Of a stretch of DNA of 64,000 bases, positions 1 through 10,911 are shown in pieces. The notes below the pieces were generated by a model. It saw only the letters and a program-made list of their open reading frames with translations, was not told the origin of the DNA and made no database searches. A program made the position numbers and the translations under genes. This stretch comes from Gentiana macrophylla (taxonomy: Eukaryota; Streptophyta; Magnoliopsida; Gentianales; Gentianaceae), in the NCBI GenBank assembly GCA_026214975.1, contig CM047805.1:191589620-191653619 (forward strand), written 5' to 3'. Positions within the stretch are counted from its first letter, which is position 1; every line of letters begins with the position of its first letter.

Positions 1-2920
1 AAATTATAATATTCAAATATTCTTACAAATTAAATTTATCTCATTTTCCTATCTTATTTCACATTTAAAAATAACTAAATTCAAAAAACCTACCATAATT
101 ATACGGAAACAAATCCGGCTCACAATCTTCTAATTTTTTGAAAAAAACATCATTGTTACAATAATCAGCATACTATAATTAGAAAAATTATTTAAAATTT
201 GATTTTCCTAATAAAAATAGGGAATAAATCCGGCTCACAATAATGCTAATTATTCTTACATTAAATGTGTTTTAAAAAAATAATTATATTCAAATTCGCT
301 ATTTGAAAGAATATTCATAAATTTATGTCATATCTGGCAATTTAGCCGTCTCAAAATTAAAAAAAAAAAAAAACAACAAAACAAACCTACCATAATTACA
401 TAATTCACCTACCCTAATTATATAAATCATTTAAAATATTATTCTCCTAATAAAAATAGGTAATAAATTCGACCATAATTAGAAAAATCATTTAGAATAT
501 GATTATTCTAATAATAATAGGGAATAAATTCATCCATAATTAGAAAGAACATTTACAATTTGATTTTCTTAATAAAAATAGGGAATATTTCGCATTAAAT
601 TCAATCAAATATGGAATTAAATATGAAATATTTTTTATTTAAATTATTATATTCAAATAAAATATTAAATCAATTTTACCAATTAATAAAAAATATATTA
701 ACATTAAATTAAATTCAAAAAGGAAATATTCAGACATTTAATTCATCCCTACAAATTAGATACCTCAATTAATGCTAAATATTGCTCTATTAAATTATGT
801 TTTTATTTTTCAAAAAACATAATTAGTGATATTTTTCACCTGAATAATTATTCAGACATTAAATACATCCTATATAACTGTCATTATTAAAATAACCGCA
901 TACCATAATTAGAAAAATTATTTAAAATTTGATTTTCCTAATGAAAATAGGGAATAAATCCGGGTCACATTAATGCTAATTATTCTTACATTAAATGTGT
1001 TTTAAAAAAATAATTATATTCAAATTCACTATTTAAAAAAATATTCATAAATTTTTGTCATATCTGGCAATTTAGCCGCCTCAAAATTTAAAAAAAAAAC
1101 AAACCTACCATAATTACATAATTAACCTAACCTAATTATAAAAATCATTTAAAATTTTATTCTCCTAATAAAAATAGGTAATAAATTCGACCATAATTAG
1201 AAAAATCATTTAAAATATGATTATTCTAATAATAATAGGGAATAAATTCATCCATAATTAGAAAGAACATTTAAAATTTGATTTTTTTAATAAAAATAGG
1301 GAATATTTCGCATTAAATTCAATAAAATATGGAATTAAATGTGAAATATTTTTTTTATTTAAATTATAATATTCAAAAAATATATTGAATCAATTTTAAC
1401 AATTTATAGAAAATATCTTAACATTAAATTAAATTCAAAAGGAAATATTCAGCCATTAAATTCATCCACTACAAATTAGATACCTCAATTAATACTAAAT
1501 ATTACTCCTTTAAATTATGTTTTTATTTTTCAAAAAACATAATTAGGAATATTTTTCACCTCAATAATTATTCAGACATTAAATACATCCTATATAACTG
1601 TCATTATTACAATAACCGCATATCATAATTAGAAAAATTATTTAAAATTTGATTTTTCTAATAAAAATAGGGAATAAATCCGGCCCAAATTAATGCTAAT
1701 TATTCTTACATTAAATGTGTTTTAAAAAAAGAATTATATTCAAATTAATTATTTAAAAAAATATTCATAAATTTATGTCATATCATGCAATTTAGCCGCC
1801 TTAAAATTTGAAAAAAAAAAAAACAAACCTACCATAATTACATAATTCACCTACCCTAATTATAAAAATCATTTAAAATTTTATTTTCCTAATAAAAATA
1901 AGTAATAAATTCGACCATAATTAGAAAAATCATTTAAAATATGATTATTCTAATAATAATAGGGAATAAAATCATCCATAATTATAAAGACATTTAAAAT
2001 TAGATTTTCTTAATAAAAATAGGGAATATTTCGCATTAAAATCAATCAAATATAGAATTAAATGTAAAATATTTTTTATTTAAATTATAATATTCAAAAA
2101 AAAATATTAAATCAATTTTACCAATTAATAAAAAATATCTTAACATTAAATTAAATTCAAAAATGAAATATTCAGACATTAAATTCATCCCCAAAAAATT
2201 AGATACCTCAATTAATGCTAAATATTGCTCCATTTGATTATGTTTTTATTTTTCAAAAAACATAATTAGGGATATTTTTCACCTCAATAATTATTCAGAC
2301 ATTAAATACATCCTATATAAATGTCATTATTACAATAACCGCATACCATAATTAGAAAAATTATTTAAAATTTGAGTTTTCTAATAAAAATAGGGAATAA
2401 ATCCGGCTCACATTAATGCTAATTATTCTTACATTAAATGTGCTTTAAAAAAATAATTATATGTCTCAAAAAAAAAAAAAAAACAAACCTACCACAATTA
2501 CATAATCCACCTTCCCTAATTATAAAAATCATTTAAAATTTTATTCTCCTAATAAAAATAGGTAATAAATTCGATCATAATTAGAAAAATCATTTAAAGT
2601 ATGATTATTCTAATAATAATAGGGAATAAATTCATCCATAATTAGAAAGAACATTTAAAATTTGATTTTCTTAATAAAAATAGGGAATATTTCGCATTAA
2701 ATTCAATCAAATATGGAATTAAATGTGAAATATTTTTTATTTAAATTATAATATTCAAAAAAAATATTAAATCAATTTTAACAATTAATAAAAAATATCT
2801 TAACATTAAATTAAATTCAAAAAGGAAATATTCACACATTAAATTCATCCCCTACAAATTAGATACCTCAATTAATGCTAAATATTGCTTCATTAAATTA
2901 TGTTTTTATTTTTCAAAAAA
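1..2920. repeat. AT-rich tandem satellite, ~722-bp monomer, ~4 copies
   Basis: A marker segment (agaaaaattatttaaaattt) recurs at 181, 911, 1631 and 2353, giving periods of 730, 720 and 722 bp. Copies agree closely apart from small indels. The fourth copy lacks about 60-90 bp near 2463, where the other copies have a block ending in 'tttagccgcctcaaaatt'. Each monomer is itself built of degenerate ~60-bp subunits (cataattag...aataaaaataggg...aaattc), for example around 480 and 540. The short open frame around 2042-2233 is chance. Heterochromatic satellite is the likely identity; family unknown. Confidence 0.9.
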
Positions 2921-3779
2921 CAATTTTTCTAATTATGGTATGCGGCTCATTTAATACCAAATATTCTTACATTCAATTTTCTTTTTTTAACATTGCACCG
3001 ATTGTTTTTTTTTATAGTTTTTGAATTAACTTTGTTCGGTTTTGTTTTTGCGGCTTTATGTCATTTAATGGGAAATATTCGTGCATTAAATACATCCCAT
3101 ATAAATTATTCACTCCAGTTAATTCCAAATATTCTAACATTAAATTAAATGTTCAAAAATACCTAAATTAAAAAATGGAATTTAATGCGACATATTTTTA
3201 CATTAATTTATAATTTGCGAAAATGATAAATTATTTATTCCAATTAATGAAATATAATTCTAACATTAGATTACAATGTCAAATGATTTTACATTAAATT
3301 ATATTTTGAAAAATAACAATATTCATGTTTTCCAATTAATTCAAAATATTCTTAAATTAAAGTTATTCCCTCATAGCTAATAGTCGCTTCCATTTAATAC
3401 CAAATATTCATACAATCAATTATATTTTCAAGAATAACTTACTTCAAATATTTGCGTTGTAATGCAAATGTATTTAGATTAAATAAATATGCCATTCAAC
3501 GTGAAATATTCTTATATTAAATTACATTTTCAAAAGAAAAACAATTTCAAATATGTCAAAAGATAATAATCTGTCAGAAACTATTTTAAATTAAATATAT
3601 GGATCATAAATAAATTCAAATATGTCAAGAAAAAAAATCATTATGTACAAATTTTTGAGTCCTCTATTGATACATAATATTCAGAAATTAAATTACATTT
3701 TGAAAATAACTAAATTCAAATATGCCAATTAATACGATATATTCTTAAATCAGGTAATTTGCTATGAATTAGCCACATC
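2921..3779. repeat. Diverged AT-rich satellite-like DNA
   Basis: No clean period is visible, but short phrases of the neighbouring satellite recur (ccaattaat, aaatattcttacattaaat), so this looks like an old diverged edge of the array. No gene is seen. Confidence 0.55.
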
Positions 3780-5130
3780 ATTTAATGATGTGGCAGGTAT
3801 GGTAGGTAGGAAGCGTATTTGAATAAGGTTGGGTAGTGGGTAATGTATGGTATAATGAGGGGTGGGTAGGGTATGGCAGGGTGATGGGTCATGTAGGGTA
3901 GGGTGAGGTAGTGGGTAGGGTAGGGGTGATGGTGTGTGGGGTTGGGTATGGTATAGTAGGGAGGTAAGTTGAAGTGGTGGGAAATGTAGTGTTGCTAGGA
4001 TAGGGTAGGGTAGATTAGAGTAGGGTAGGTTGGGGTAGTGGGTAAGGTAAGGTAGGGTAGTGTGGTGGATAAGATAAGGTAGAGTGTAATGGTGGGTAGA
4101 GTAAGGTAGAGTGGGTAGGGTAGGATGGGGTAGGGTAAGGTGAAGTGGTGGTATGGTAAGGTAGGGTAGGGTAGAGTATGGTAGGATAGGTTGGGGTAGT
4201 AGGTAAGGTAAGGTAATGTGGTGTGGTGGGTAAGATAGGGTAGAGTGGAATGGTGGATAGAGTAGGGTAAGGTTGGGGTGGTGGGTAGGGTAGGGTAGAG
4301 AAGGGTGTGGTGGTGGTAAGGTTGGGTGGTATGATGAGTAAGGTAGGGTGGTAGGGTGTGCTGGGTAAGGTAGGGTTGGGGAGGGTTGGAGAGGGTTGGA
4401 GAGTGTAGGATATGTTGGGGTAGTGGGTAAGGTAAGGTATGGTGGAATGGTGGATAGGGTGGAGTTGGGTGGTAGGTAGGGTACGGTGGGGTGGTGGGTT
4501 GGGTAGGGTAGAGAATGGAGGGGTGGGGAAGGTCGGGTGGTATGATGGGTAATATAGGGTAGGCTAGGGTCGGGGTTAATGAAAGTGGAGCAGAGTAGGT
4601 AATGGGTAAGGTAGGTAGGATGTCGAGGGTAAGATATGGTGATATCAGGTAGGGTGGTGGGTAGGGTATGATAGCAGTGGGTAGGGCAGGGTAAGATGGT
4701 GGGTAAGGTAGGGTGAAGTGTTGGGTAAGGTAGGGTTGGGGAGGGTATGATAGGTTGGGGTAGTGTGTAAGGTAAGGTATAGTGGTGTGGTGTGGTGTGG
4801 TGGGTAAGATATGGTAAAGTGGAAAGGTGGATAGGGTAGGGTTGGGTGGTGGTAGGGTACCAGTGGGGTGGTGGGTTGGGTAGGATTAGGAAGGAAGGGG
4901 TTGTGGGAAGGTGGGGTGGAATGATGAGTAAGGTAGGGTAGGGTAGGGTTGGGGTGGATGAAAGTGGAGTAGAGTAGGTAATGGGTAAGGTAGGTAAGAT
5001 GTCGAGGGTAAGATATGGTGATATCGGTAGGGTAGGATATGGTGGTGGGTAGGTATGATATCGGTGGGCAGGGCCGGGTGGAAGAGAGATAGGGTGTAAT
5101 GGGGTATGACGTAGGACTACTCACCCCTTC
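3780..5130. repeat. G-rich GGGTA/GGTAG minisatellite with higher-order repeats
   Basis: The plus strand is a degenerate run of GGGTA, GGTAG and GGTGG units with almost no C. Larger blocks are duplicated: a segment beginning 'gaaagtggagcagagtagg' near 4579 returns as 'gaaagtggagtagagtagg' near 4959 (offset about 380 bp), and 'ggtgggtaagata' blocks recur near 4065, 4225 and 4799. GGGTAGGGTAGGGTTGGGG at 4936-4954 is a textbook G-quadruplex pattern. The 171-residue minus-strand frame here (Pro/Thr/Tyr/Ser-rich) only reads the repeat. Confidence 0.9.
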
Positions 5131-5160
5131 GCCTATATCATACGTTATGAACCATATCAT

Positions 5161-5485
5161 ACCTTACTCAAGCGAACCTTAATTCACTACATTACTCTAT
5201 CAATCACTCAATTTGTCATCTTTTATATAATTTGTTTAATTCCAATCCTGCATATTCTATTCAATTCAATTCTCACAGAATAAATATGCCAATAAAATCT
5301 TTTTTTTCATACTTAAAAAAATTCTTCTATTGAAATATTCGTTCTCCTGTGCAATGCTAAAAGCAGTAATATAACCACAATTATTGGCATCAGTATAATC
5401 TTTGAACATGTTGTGTGGTCTGTTTTTGATTTATCTGAGGTAATCACATTGTCATACGTCCCCGTGCAATGCACGGGTTTATGAC
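5161..5485. other. Unassigned AT-rich DNA
   Basis: No repeat, gene or element could be recognised here. Confidence 0.5.
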
Positions 5486-5489
5486 TAGT

Positions 5490-5526
5490 ATATATATATA
5501 TATATATACACCCACACACACACAAA
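5490..5526. repeat. TA/CA microsatellite
   Basis: A (TA)n run passes into (CA)n with one interruption. Confidence 0.85.
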
Positions 5527-5532
5527 TATATC

Positions 5533-5690
5533 AGGTCGGGTTAGGTTGGGTCAACCCGAATAAAAAACAAAATAAACCAAACCAACCTAAAATGTTTTCT
5601 GTTGGGTCAAAACCCAACCCAAGAAATTTTGGTTTCAATTAGTTTGAGTTTTCAGTTGGATTGGGTCCATTGGGTTTTATGCTCAGCCCT
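5533..5690. mobile_element. hAT-like element end (fragment)
   Basis: The stretch is dense in GGGTTnGG and its complement (caggtcgggttaggttggg at the left; gggtccattgggttttatgc at the right) and stops at 'gctcagccctat'. Read on the minus strand, a start of 'agggctgagcataaaaccc' followed by many aaCCCaa motifs resembles Ac/hAT terminal and subterminal repeats. No matching second end or 8-bp target duplication was found, so this is a remnant at best. Confidence 0.35.
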
Positions 5691-5699
5691 ATCTCTCAC

Positions 5700-6280
5700 A
5701 TTCCCAATGTGGGATGTCATATTTAATGTTATTTTCTTAACAAAATAGACGTAATATTAAGATACAACACATCATATATTATTGATTATGATATAAAACA
5801 TTTATATAAAATTGCTTGGTGTGGACATAAAATGTGTTGTTTATGTTTGGTGTGGACATAAAATTTTCCGTCATTAATTAATATTTTATTGTTATTCTAA
5901 ATTGCTAGAAATAGTTTTTTTGTTACTTATTTTACAAATCAATAAGACATTTATTTTATTTTTTCTCATTTTATTCATAACTTCTTATTAGTTTAATATT
6001 TTTATTATTATTTTATAATTATTGTATTTATAATAGTTTAATGATATTTTATACTTTTTTTCTCTCATAATTAATATATTTTTGTGAAAACTCAATCTAA
6101 ACGAATATAGTATATTCCTTAAAAAAACGAAAATAGTATATAAATACACAAAATTTAGAATATTAGGTAGGTGTGATTTGGTTTTAAATAACTAATACAA
6201 TCTAAAATAAATTTGTAAACCTTTTTTTTTTATAAAATCATATATCATTATACTTTAAGTTGTCATGATAATTCAAGATT
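5700..6280. other. Unassigned AT-rich DNA
   Basis: A 'ttggtgtggacataaaa' phrase occurs twice near 5817 and 5850. Nothing else is recognisable. Confidence 0.5.
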
Positions 6281-6339
6281 GCATAAACAATCTTGGCGGA
6301 TTATGTCCACTCCGTGGTCGCTAGCGGCCTAAGTACTTC

Positions 6340-7205
6340 GTGCAAAATACTTTGAGGAGAGCACTATTTTGTCGGCTAGACTGGGCTCCCAGCTGTCGTT
6401 TATGTGGCGTAGTATTCTGGAGGGTAGAGACTTATTACTCAATGAGATGCGATGGAGAGTGGGGGATGTGGAGTCTATCTTTGTGTTTCATGATGCGTGG
6501 ACGGAACGGCGACCGTCCTTCCGTATACCTTACTAATGCCAAGGTTTCATCTCTATTTATCCCACATACGCATACTTGGGACGCCCCTTGAATTCGAGAT
6601 TTATTCCATTCAGGGGAGTCAGATGCTATCCTGACCACTTCTATTACCTTAGGGACTCACCCAGACCGGCGGATTTGGGATTATGACCGCACGAGCACAT
6701 ACACAGTCAAGTCCGGGTACTTTCTTGCGCTCTCGCTTTATCGGCCATCACTGGTGGCTGGGGCAGGGACTTCGGGTGGGGCAGATCGGGTCTAGAGGCG
6801 ATGTTGGCAGCTCCCGGTCCAGCCTCGTATTCAGCATTTTCTTTGTAGGTGCATTAATCACTGCTTGGCAATCGGCCAGGGCCTTATGCGACGCAATTTG
6901 AGGACAAGCACATGCTTAGAATGCGGGAAGACAGTGGAGACCCTGCGGCATGTCTTGTTTAAGTGTGAGATGGAGGACAGGATTTGGCGGGCCTCCCCTT
7001 TCTATGATGTTTTGGGGTATCTCCGCCCGTCCTCCTTTGCGGATTAATTTATGCGTCTCTTAGTGGAACGGGGGATACCGGATACAGTGCATGTTGTGGG
7101 GCTGATGTGGGGGATATGGAAAGCACGTTGTTCGACGGTGTTTGATGGTCAAGCCGTTTATGTCTCGGCAGAATGTGCGCTTTCTTTCGCTTTCATCATT
7201 AAATC
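6340..7205 (+). pseudogene. Non-LTR retrotransposon (LINE) ORF2 C-terminus, decayed
   Basis: Reading through several frames gives the usual C-terminal landmarks of plant LINE ORF2. First comes WRSILEGRDLL followed by MRWRVGD (about 6394-6465). Next is RRIWDYDRTSTYTVKSGYFL (about 6670-6730). Last is a zf-RVT zinc-binding motif, CLECGKTVETLRHVLFKC, followed by W (about 6913-6985), and the trailing WGIWKARCSTVFDG (about 7105-7150). Stops (for example at 7045) and at least two frameshifts break it. The reverse transcriptase core and endonuclease are absent. The zf-RVT region normally follows the reverse transcriptase and helps bind template RNA; here it is non-functional. Local base composition is more GC-rich than the surroundings. 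Confidence 0.85.
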
Positions 7206-7210
7206 ATTTC

Positions 7211-7665
7211 ATCCATAAAAGAAAAGGATGCGGATCAGTGGATGCCCAAAAATGTCATTTAATAAAACCACAAAAATTATACAGATAAGAAAAGTAACAT
7301 TAGTGTTGATATCTGTTGGCCACTATCAATCTTGATCCAATAGTATTATTGAGCACTAAATCATGTGTTCTCAAAAAAAAAAAAAAAAAAAAAAAGAAAA
7401 AAAAAAGAGAAACTTAACATTAATTATGGAGAAAGTGATAGAATTGTACATTATTACGAATTGTACTATGTGTGTTTGAAAATAATTATCATTCTAGCTA
7501 TAAGTAATTTGGGATATTATAAATTATACTCTGTCCGTTTCAAAATGATTATATATCATCCTTCAAAAGTGTGACATATATAAGTAAAGAGTTCCCACAA
7601 CAATAATGGAAGGTTTCAAAGATGAATATGATTTGTTTTAGTCACACGAGTCGTATTACAAATCA
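7211..7665. other. Unassigned DNA with A-tract
   Basis: A ~35-bp A-rich tract at 7372-7408 could be a retroposon tail. The rest is AT-rich with no gene. Confidence 0.4.
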
Positions 7666-7670
7666 ACAAT

Positions 7671-8461
7671 TTGCCTTTCGGTTGCCTTTCGGTTGCCTAT
7701 TGCCCTCAGTTGTTCCTATTTGTTTTCATCGTTGGCATATTCTTTATACACATAAAAATAAAAATAAAAAATAATTATGAGCTTTTACTCACCTCTGTTG
7801 ATTATTTTATCAGGTTTTAATTGTTATATAACAGGACCGTCAAGGATAAAAAACAGATTGCAATAATCAAGAATAAACGAAAAAGCATAAATCACACAAA
7901 AAAAAAAATAACATAGGATTTAACGTGGTTTAACGCTGACGTTAAATTCACTGACATAAACGCGAGAGATTATATTATCACCTGGAGATTTTACAAACTC
8001 TCAGAATTGATCAAGAATTGTCGCTCATCGCAAAAATTAAATTACAACAGATGAGTATTTATAGTCACAAAACCTTAGAACTAGCCGACATAAAGACATG
8101 CTAACAGATTGATTAAAATACCCGAGATGCGAATCTCGATAAATTGATTAGTGAGACGTAACTTGTTGACATTGCTCTGTTGACTTTCTTTCATTTGACC
8201 TTGTCTCTGCTGAGTTAAGCTCTGTTTAATCACTCAGCACGATGAGAGATCAAGTCATTTTCGAACATTAATAATAATAAAAACATTCATTTTTTGTGGC
8301 TTTATTTGCCTTTCGGTTGCCTTCGGTTGCCTATTGCCCTCAGTTGTTCCTATTTGTTTTCATCGTTGGCATATTCTTTATACACATATAAAAAAATTAA
8401 AAATAAAAAAAATTATGAGATTTTACTCACCTCTGTTGATTATTTTATCATTTTTATCTGT
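7671..8461. repeat. Direct duplication (~155 bp) flanking an LTR-like insert
   Basis: The block starting 'tttgcctttcggttgcc' at about 7671 and ending near 7811 recurs from about 8307 to 8461 with a few changes, including a loss of one copy of a small internal repeat. The two blocks bracket a copia-like solo LTR. Confidence 0.8.
7822..8285 (-). mobile_element. Copia-type solo LTR (464 bp)
   Basis: The segment runs from TGTTATATAACAGG to AATAAAAACA. Flanking pentamers are ttaat and ttcat (one mismatch). Read on the minus strand it has a TATA-like 'actataaatactc' near 8060, and the plus strand contains 'taacgtggtttaacg', a phrase type also seen in the copia LTR at 43279 (aacatggtttccgg). No internal region is present. 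Confidence 0.55.
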
Positions 8462-8469
8462 TGCAGTTA

Positions 8470-9660
8470 CATTTCTAAAGTATTTTTATTGTATTTTTTC
8501 TATATATACCCTTATTTATTAAGGGTGAGAAATTGAAAACAACATTACATTAATTATATTTAAGGGATGTTATTGTCATTTTGATATTTTGTTAAAACAT
8601 TAACTAATCTTTTTAATATGTGTGATTTTGACAACTACGACAGTTAAATGGATACGGAAGGAGTTCTCCCGATGAATTGTTTTTACCTGCCCCCGATGAT
8701 TATTTTAGTAGGTATATCGGTATTATCTACCTATCTATCTATACCACCTAATATATATAGTAGTAAGAAATTGCCCACGTGTCAGGCTTAGATTTTTTCT
8801 CAGAGTTTTGGGCTAATAGTTTCAAACTCGGCGCGTAAGTGAGCATCAATGTGATAAATTTTTAACTGGCCCAAGTCTACTACCTTGTACGTTGAATTTT
8901 TAAGGTGGAGGTACATATGGGCGGGTAGGGTGAACCAGTGGTCTCGCTTGGCGACGGTTGCAGTGACGGCCCTACGTGGTTCAAAAATGATGAGTTGGGC
9001 GGTTGTGAATCCGGCGAGGTTGGACAGGTTTAGCACAGTCCGTCAATTTAAAGCAGTTACTGATTCAGATCACGAGTAATTCTATATATATATATATTTT
9101 TTTTTTCTCCTAACATCAAATGAATTCGTAAAAAAAAAATATTTTCGAATCGCAATAAAATAATTTAGTTTTAATAGTCCATCGTACATGTAAATATAAT
9201 AAATATTAAATTGTTACTTAGATTTTTACTATATTTATTAATTTTTTGTAAGTGTCGTCTAAAAGAACCAAGACTGAGTCCACGCACATATATAAACCTT
9301 TTTTCGTAAAAGTTACAAACAACCAATTTTTTTTAAAGGAATCACTTCTCCGGTTGTTTCATCAGTAAAATCTTCTAAGCGAAAAAAAGAATTGAAAAGC
9401 ATTCACAATAGTATCATGAAATAATATATTTGAATGTGATAAAATACACGAATTTATTGAACAATTTCAAATCACAATTGAAATATATTAATGATAATAT
9501 GAGAGTTATAAGAGAATTGTGAGGAAAAAAATGATGAAATGAGTGTGTTTTTATAGTGTTGGTGATAGTTAAAAATATAAAAATAAAAGAATTCAAAAAA
9601 ATTGAAAACTATACGTTGGACAAAATATATATAAAAAAAATATTGTGAAAGAAAAAAAAA
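8470..9660. other. Intergenic DNA, no recognisable gene
   Basis: 8770-9080 is GC-richer and has short open frames on both strands (78 codons minus, 64 codons plus) that match nothing I recognise. The rest is AT-rich with poly-T and TA runs near 9085. Confidence 0.4.
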
Positions 9661-9665
9661 AAAAC

Positions 9666-9855
9666 AGGCAGGCCGGGCCGGGTTACAATTCAGGCCGGGT
9701 TAACTGTCGGTTCCGGCCGGGTTGGTTGAACCGCCGGTTCCGGGCCAGGCCAAATCAGAAACCGAGGCAACCCGTTGACCCGCCGGGTGTATGACCCATC
9801 GACCCGCCGGGTCAAAACCGGCCAGGCTGGTTTTCAGTTCCAACCCGCCCATATG
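9666..9855. mobile_element. GC-rich hAT-end-like remnant
   Basis: Many CCGGGT/ACCCGG-type words are packed in 190 bp of otherwise AT-rich DNA. Its right part (ggttttcagttccaac) resembles the subterminal part of the complete element at 32589 (ggttttcagtccaac near 32736), suggesting a remnant of one terminus of the same family. No target duplication was found. Confidence 0.4.
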
Positions 9856-10171
9856 TAGGTGGAGGTGGAAGAGAGAGAAATAGAAAAATGATTGCTTGGT
9901 GCCAGGTCGCAATAAAAATACAGATTTGTATTCCACGTGTCCCGCTTCCCCTCCTCTGTTATTCACTTGATGATTCTCGACACCAAAGTATCATATATCT
10001 TTACTTTATTCATCTGTATTTCTGTTGTGTTTATCTTTTAACTTGTGGTGAACATTTTCAATTTTTTTTCCTAGATCACTGCTACTCAAAGATCTCCTAT
10101 CATAATGTTCGACAGTCTCAAGATTAGGTAAGCGTTATTTTTTTTTAGTGTATTTCGAAACTAATTTTCTA

Positions 10172-10752
10172 GGGAGGTTCTAATGGCACCACAATTGAGT
10201 CCTTCGTTAATAAAATTAAACAATATAATCCCTCCCCCTCAAACTCACCGACCTCCCTCTTCCTCTTTTGAGAGAGCAGCAACTAAGAGAGCACCCACAG
10301 AAACAACTCTGCTCCAATGGCGGAATACGGCCGGCCAACCTCCCAAACCACCCATCTTCTGCGTTTGCTGCCTTCTCTCCGCCCCACATATCTAGAAATC
10401 GAACTCGTTCCACCCTCAAAATGGGAAATAACAATAATCAAACCACAAAAAATGGCCCTTTCATTTTCGCGGTTTGCAAGTGCGTGGGGAGAAGATTTTC
10501 AGATTTAGGCATGGACATTTGAGGAATTTAAAGGTTTGCAAGTGAGGGGTGGGTTGATTTTAGAGTATTTTGGTAGGTGGATTTACCAAAAAGGAGGGAT
10601 TGGGCAGTTGGGGAGGAGGAATGGGCGGCGGCTGGTAGTGGGGGAAGAGGTTTTAGGGTTTGAGAATTGAAGAAGATGAAGGAAATTAATATGTTGTAAA
10701 TGCAGGGACTTAAGTGTTGTTAGCAAAAAGTGTTGTGCCATTAGAACCACCC
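10172..10752. mobile_element. Non-autonomous hAT-type element (581 bp), possibly gene-capturing
   Basis: Terminal inverted repeats are GGGAGGTTCTAATGGCACCA at the left and, on the minus strand from the right end, GGGTGGTTCTAATGGCACAA. The flanking 8-mers ATTTTCTA (10164-10171 and 10753-10760) are an exact target duplication, which fits hAT. There is no transposase. The interior is more gene-like than a MITE: a C-rich leader followed by CCAATGGCGG at 10315-10324 on the plus strand opens a 63-codon frame, and near the right end the minus strand reads a Ser/Pro/Ala-rich stretch. The captured source is unknown. Confidence 0.75.
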
Positions 10753-10911
10753 ATTTTCTAACGCATCTTTCAGTTTTTAATTCTTGTTATAGTTACTGGC
10801 TTGAATTGTTCAATGTCATACGAACAAGTTCAGTGCCGGCTAGAGGTAGAATGAATCATGATGATGATGATGACAAAGGTGAATTCATTACCTTATTTTT
10901 CTGTTGTCCGG

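Noticed and set aside
3780..5130. Interstitial telomere
   Set aside because: Plant telomere unit is TTTAGGG; here the units are GGGTA/GGTAG/GGTGG and no TTTAGGG array is seen.
4645..5160. 171-codon minus-strand open frame
   Set aside because: It only reads the GGGTA minisatellite; composition is Pro/Thr/Tyr/Ser repeats with no domain.
7671..8461. Direct repeats as a pair of LTRs
   Set aside because: They lack TG...CA ends and the interior is itself LTR-like, with no coding region.
8800..9079. Overlapping plus and minus frames in a GC-richer patch
   Set aside because: No recognisable domain, no start context or splice support; noted only as unassigned.
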